Assembly: GCA_023265535.1 (NCBI GenBank)
Contig: JAHFTI010000206.1
Coordinates: 1-7,271 of the forward strand
Reading direction: 5' to 3'
Origin: Opitutaceae bacterium
Lineage (GTDB): Bacteria; Verrucomicrobiota; Verrucomicrobiia; Opitutales; Opitutaceae
Length of the DNA: 7,271 nt
Numbering within the stretch: position 1 is the stretch's first letter; each line of letters opens with the position of its first letter. The translations under genes and the position numbers were made by a program. Positions 6,712-7,271 of this stretch are shown here, piece after piece. Under the pieces are notes generated by a model that made no database searches, was not told the DNA's origin, and was given only the letters and a program-made list of their open reading frames with translations.

Positions 6712-6759
6712 CCCTCCTTCGCTGCTGGCGCAGCTTCGGAGGGTGCCGCTGGCGCGGCA
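6712..6759 (-). repeat. Two adjacent hairpins with identical TGGC loops (REP-like element)
   Basis: Hairpin 1 spans 6712-6743. CCCTCC (6712-6717) pairs with GGAGGG (6738-6743), and GCTGC (6721-6725) pairs with GCAGC (6730-6734) around TGGC, with a symmetric 3x3 internal loop of TTC opposite TTC. Hairpin 2 begins at the very next base: TGCCGC (6744-6749) pairs with GCGGCA (6754-6759) around the same TGGC. The two cores, GCTGGCGCAGC and GCTGGCGCGGC, differ by one base. The element sits in the 120-base gap between the ATPase and adaptor genes. It resembles repeated extragenic palindromes; copies elsewhere in the genome cannot be tested here. No T tract follows, so a terminator is less likely than an mRNA-processing or stabilising structure. 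Confidence 0.6.
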
Positions 6760-6801
6760 GAGTGTGGAGATTGAGGGGCGGGTTGGGTTTGGGCGGAGGG
6801 C

Positions 6802-7271
6802 TCAGTCGTGGCCGTGGACGCGGAGGATTTCGGCGTTGGATTGGAGGACGCGCAGGATCCGGCCGTCCTCCATCTCGGCCATGCGGTCGCCGAAATGGTA
6901 GACGCGCGGGTCGTGGGTGACGACGATGACGGTGCGGTTGCTGTCGCGGGCCACGTTGCGCAGCAGTTCCATCACCTGGTGCCCGGTTTCGCGGTCGAGG
7001 GCGGAGGTGGGTTCGTCGCAGACCAGGAGCGGGGGCTCGTGGATGAGGGCGCGGGCGATGGCGACGCGCTGCTGCTGTCCGCCGGAGAGCTTGTTGGGAC
7101 GCTCGTTCACCTTGGAGGCGAGGCCCACGCGCCCGAGCATCTCCCTGGCGCGCGCCTCGGCCTTGGAGGGTTTCATGCCCTGGATGAGCAGGGGGACGGA
7201 CACGTTTTCGGCGACCGTGAGGGACTGGATGAGGTTGAACTGCTGGAAAATGAAGCCGAGGTGGCGCATGC
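6802..7271 (-). CDS. ABC transporter ATP-binding protein, MacB/LolD/DevA-type (5' end outside window)
   Basis: This is the C-terminal part, about 155 residues, of an ABC ATPase; the family is usually 220-250 residues. The frame runs off the right edge, so the ATG at 7269 is an internal methionine and the Walker A region lies outside. Numbering from that methionine, visible motifs are the Q-loop FIFQQFNL (6-13), signature LSGGQQQ (61-67), Walker B LLVCDE (81-86), D-loop SALD (89-92) and H-loop THD with His119. All catalytic residues expected in this part are present. The Q-loop style and the tail THDPRVYHFGDRMAEMEDGRI match ATPases that work with FtsX/MacB-type permeases, such as DevA, MacB and LolD. 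The downstream adaptor and outer-membrane channel point to tripartite export rather than lipoprotein sorting. The partner permease is expected upstream, beyond position 7271. The substrate is unknown. Confidence 0.95.
   Translation of the reverse strand, partial: MRHLGFIFQQFNLIQSLTVAENVSVPLLIQGMKPSKAEARAREMLGRVGLASKVNERPNKLSGGQQQRVAIARALIHEPPLLVCDEPTSALDRETGHQVMELLRNVARDSNRTVIVVTHDPRVYHFGDRMAEMEDGRILRVLQSNAEILRVHGHD

Noticed and set aside
6712..6759. Intrinsic terminator between the ATPase and adaptor genes
   Set aside because: The hairpins are strong but no T tract follows on the minus strand, and the genes belong to one functional set. Repeat or mRNA-processing roles fit better.

Overview
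The window is very G+C-rich and densely coding. It comes from a Gram-negative bacterium: it encodes the barrel of a TonB-dependent outer-membrane receptor, an outer-membrane efflux lipoprotein, a periplasmic adaptor and a predicted exported lipoprotein. The pairing of an FG-GAP/VCBS lipoprotein with a TPR protein, together with a CCTCC..GGAGG hairpin element, fits Verrucomicrobiota (Opitutales-like) or a neighbouring PVC lineage. That placement is an impression from gene style, not proof.

Layout, left to right. (1) Positions 3-1313, plus strand: C-terminal part of a TonB-dependent receptor that runs in from the left edge. (2) Positions 1314-1411: convergent gap with several G+C-rich inverted repeats and no gene. 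(3) Positions 1412-4122, minus strand: a two-gene unit. A seven-repeat FG-GAP/VCBS predicted lipoprotein comes first, then a membrane-anchored TPR protein, joined by a 4-base ATGA overlap. (4) Positions 4123-4297: 175-base non-coding spacer that must hold the leader of the VCBS/TPR pair and the end of the efflux operon. (5) Positions 4298-7271, minus strand: an export operon in transcription order ABC ATPase (cut by the right edge), short HlyD-type adaptor, NodT/OprM-type outer-membrane lipoprotein. The last two genes overlap by GTGA. The ATPase and adaptor genes are separated by 120 bases holding two back-to-back hairpins with the same TGGC loop.

The export genes make sense as one envelope-spanning ABC efflux machine of the MacAB/DevBCA style. 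The ATPase powers a permease that is not in the window and is expected upstream of the ATPase. The adaptor bridges the periplasm to the outer-membrane channel, and its hairpin tip carries a near-consensus TolC-contact motif. The VCBS/TPR pair looks like two envelope proteins made together, a beta-propeller and a helical TPR scaffold, with no known function. It is the least explained part of the window. No mobile element, CRISPR array, tRNA or rRNA was seen. I found no convincing new defence or biosynthetic system. The most unusual signals are the VCBS/TPR pair and the RNA-structure potential in front of the adaptor gene.
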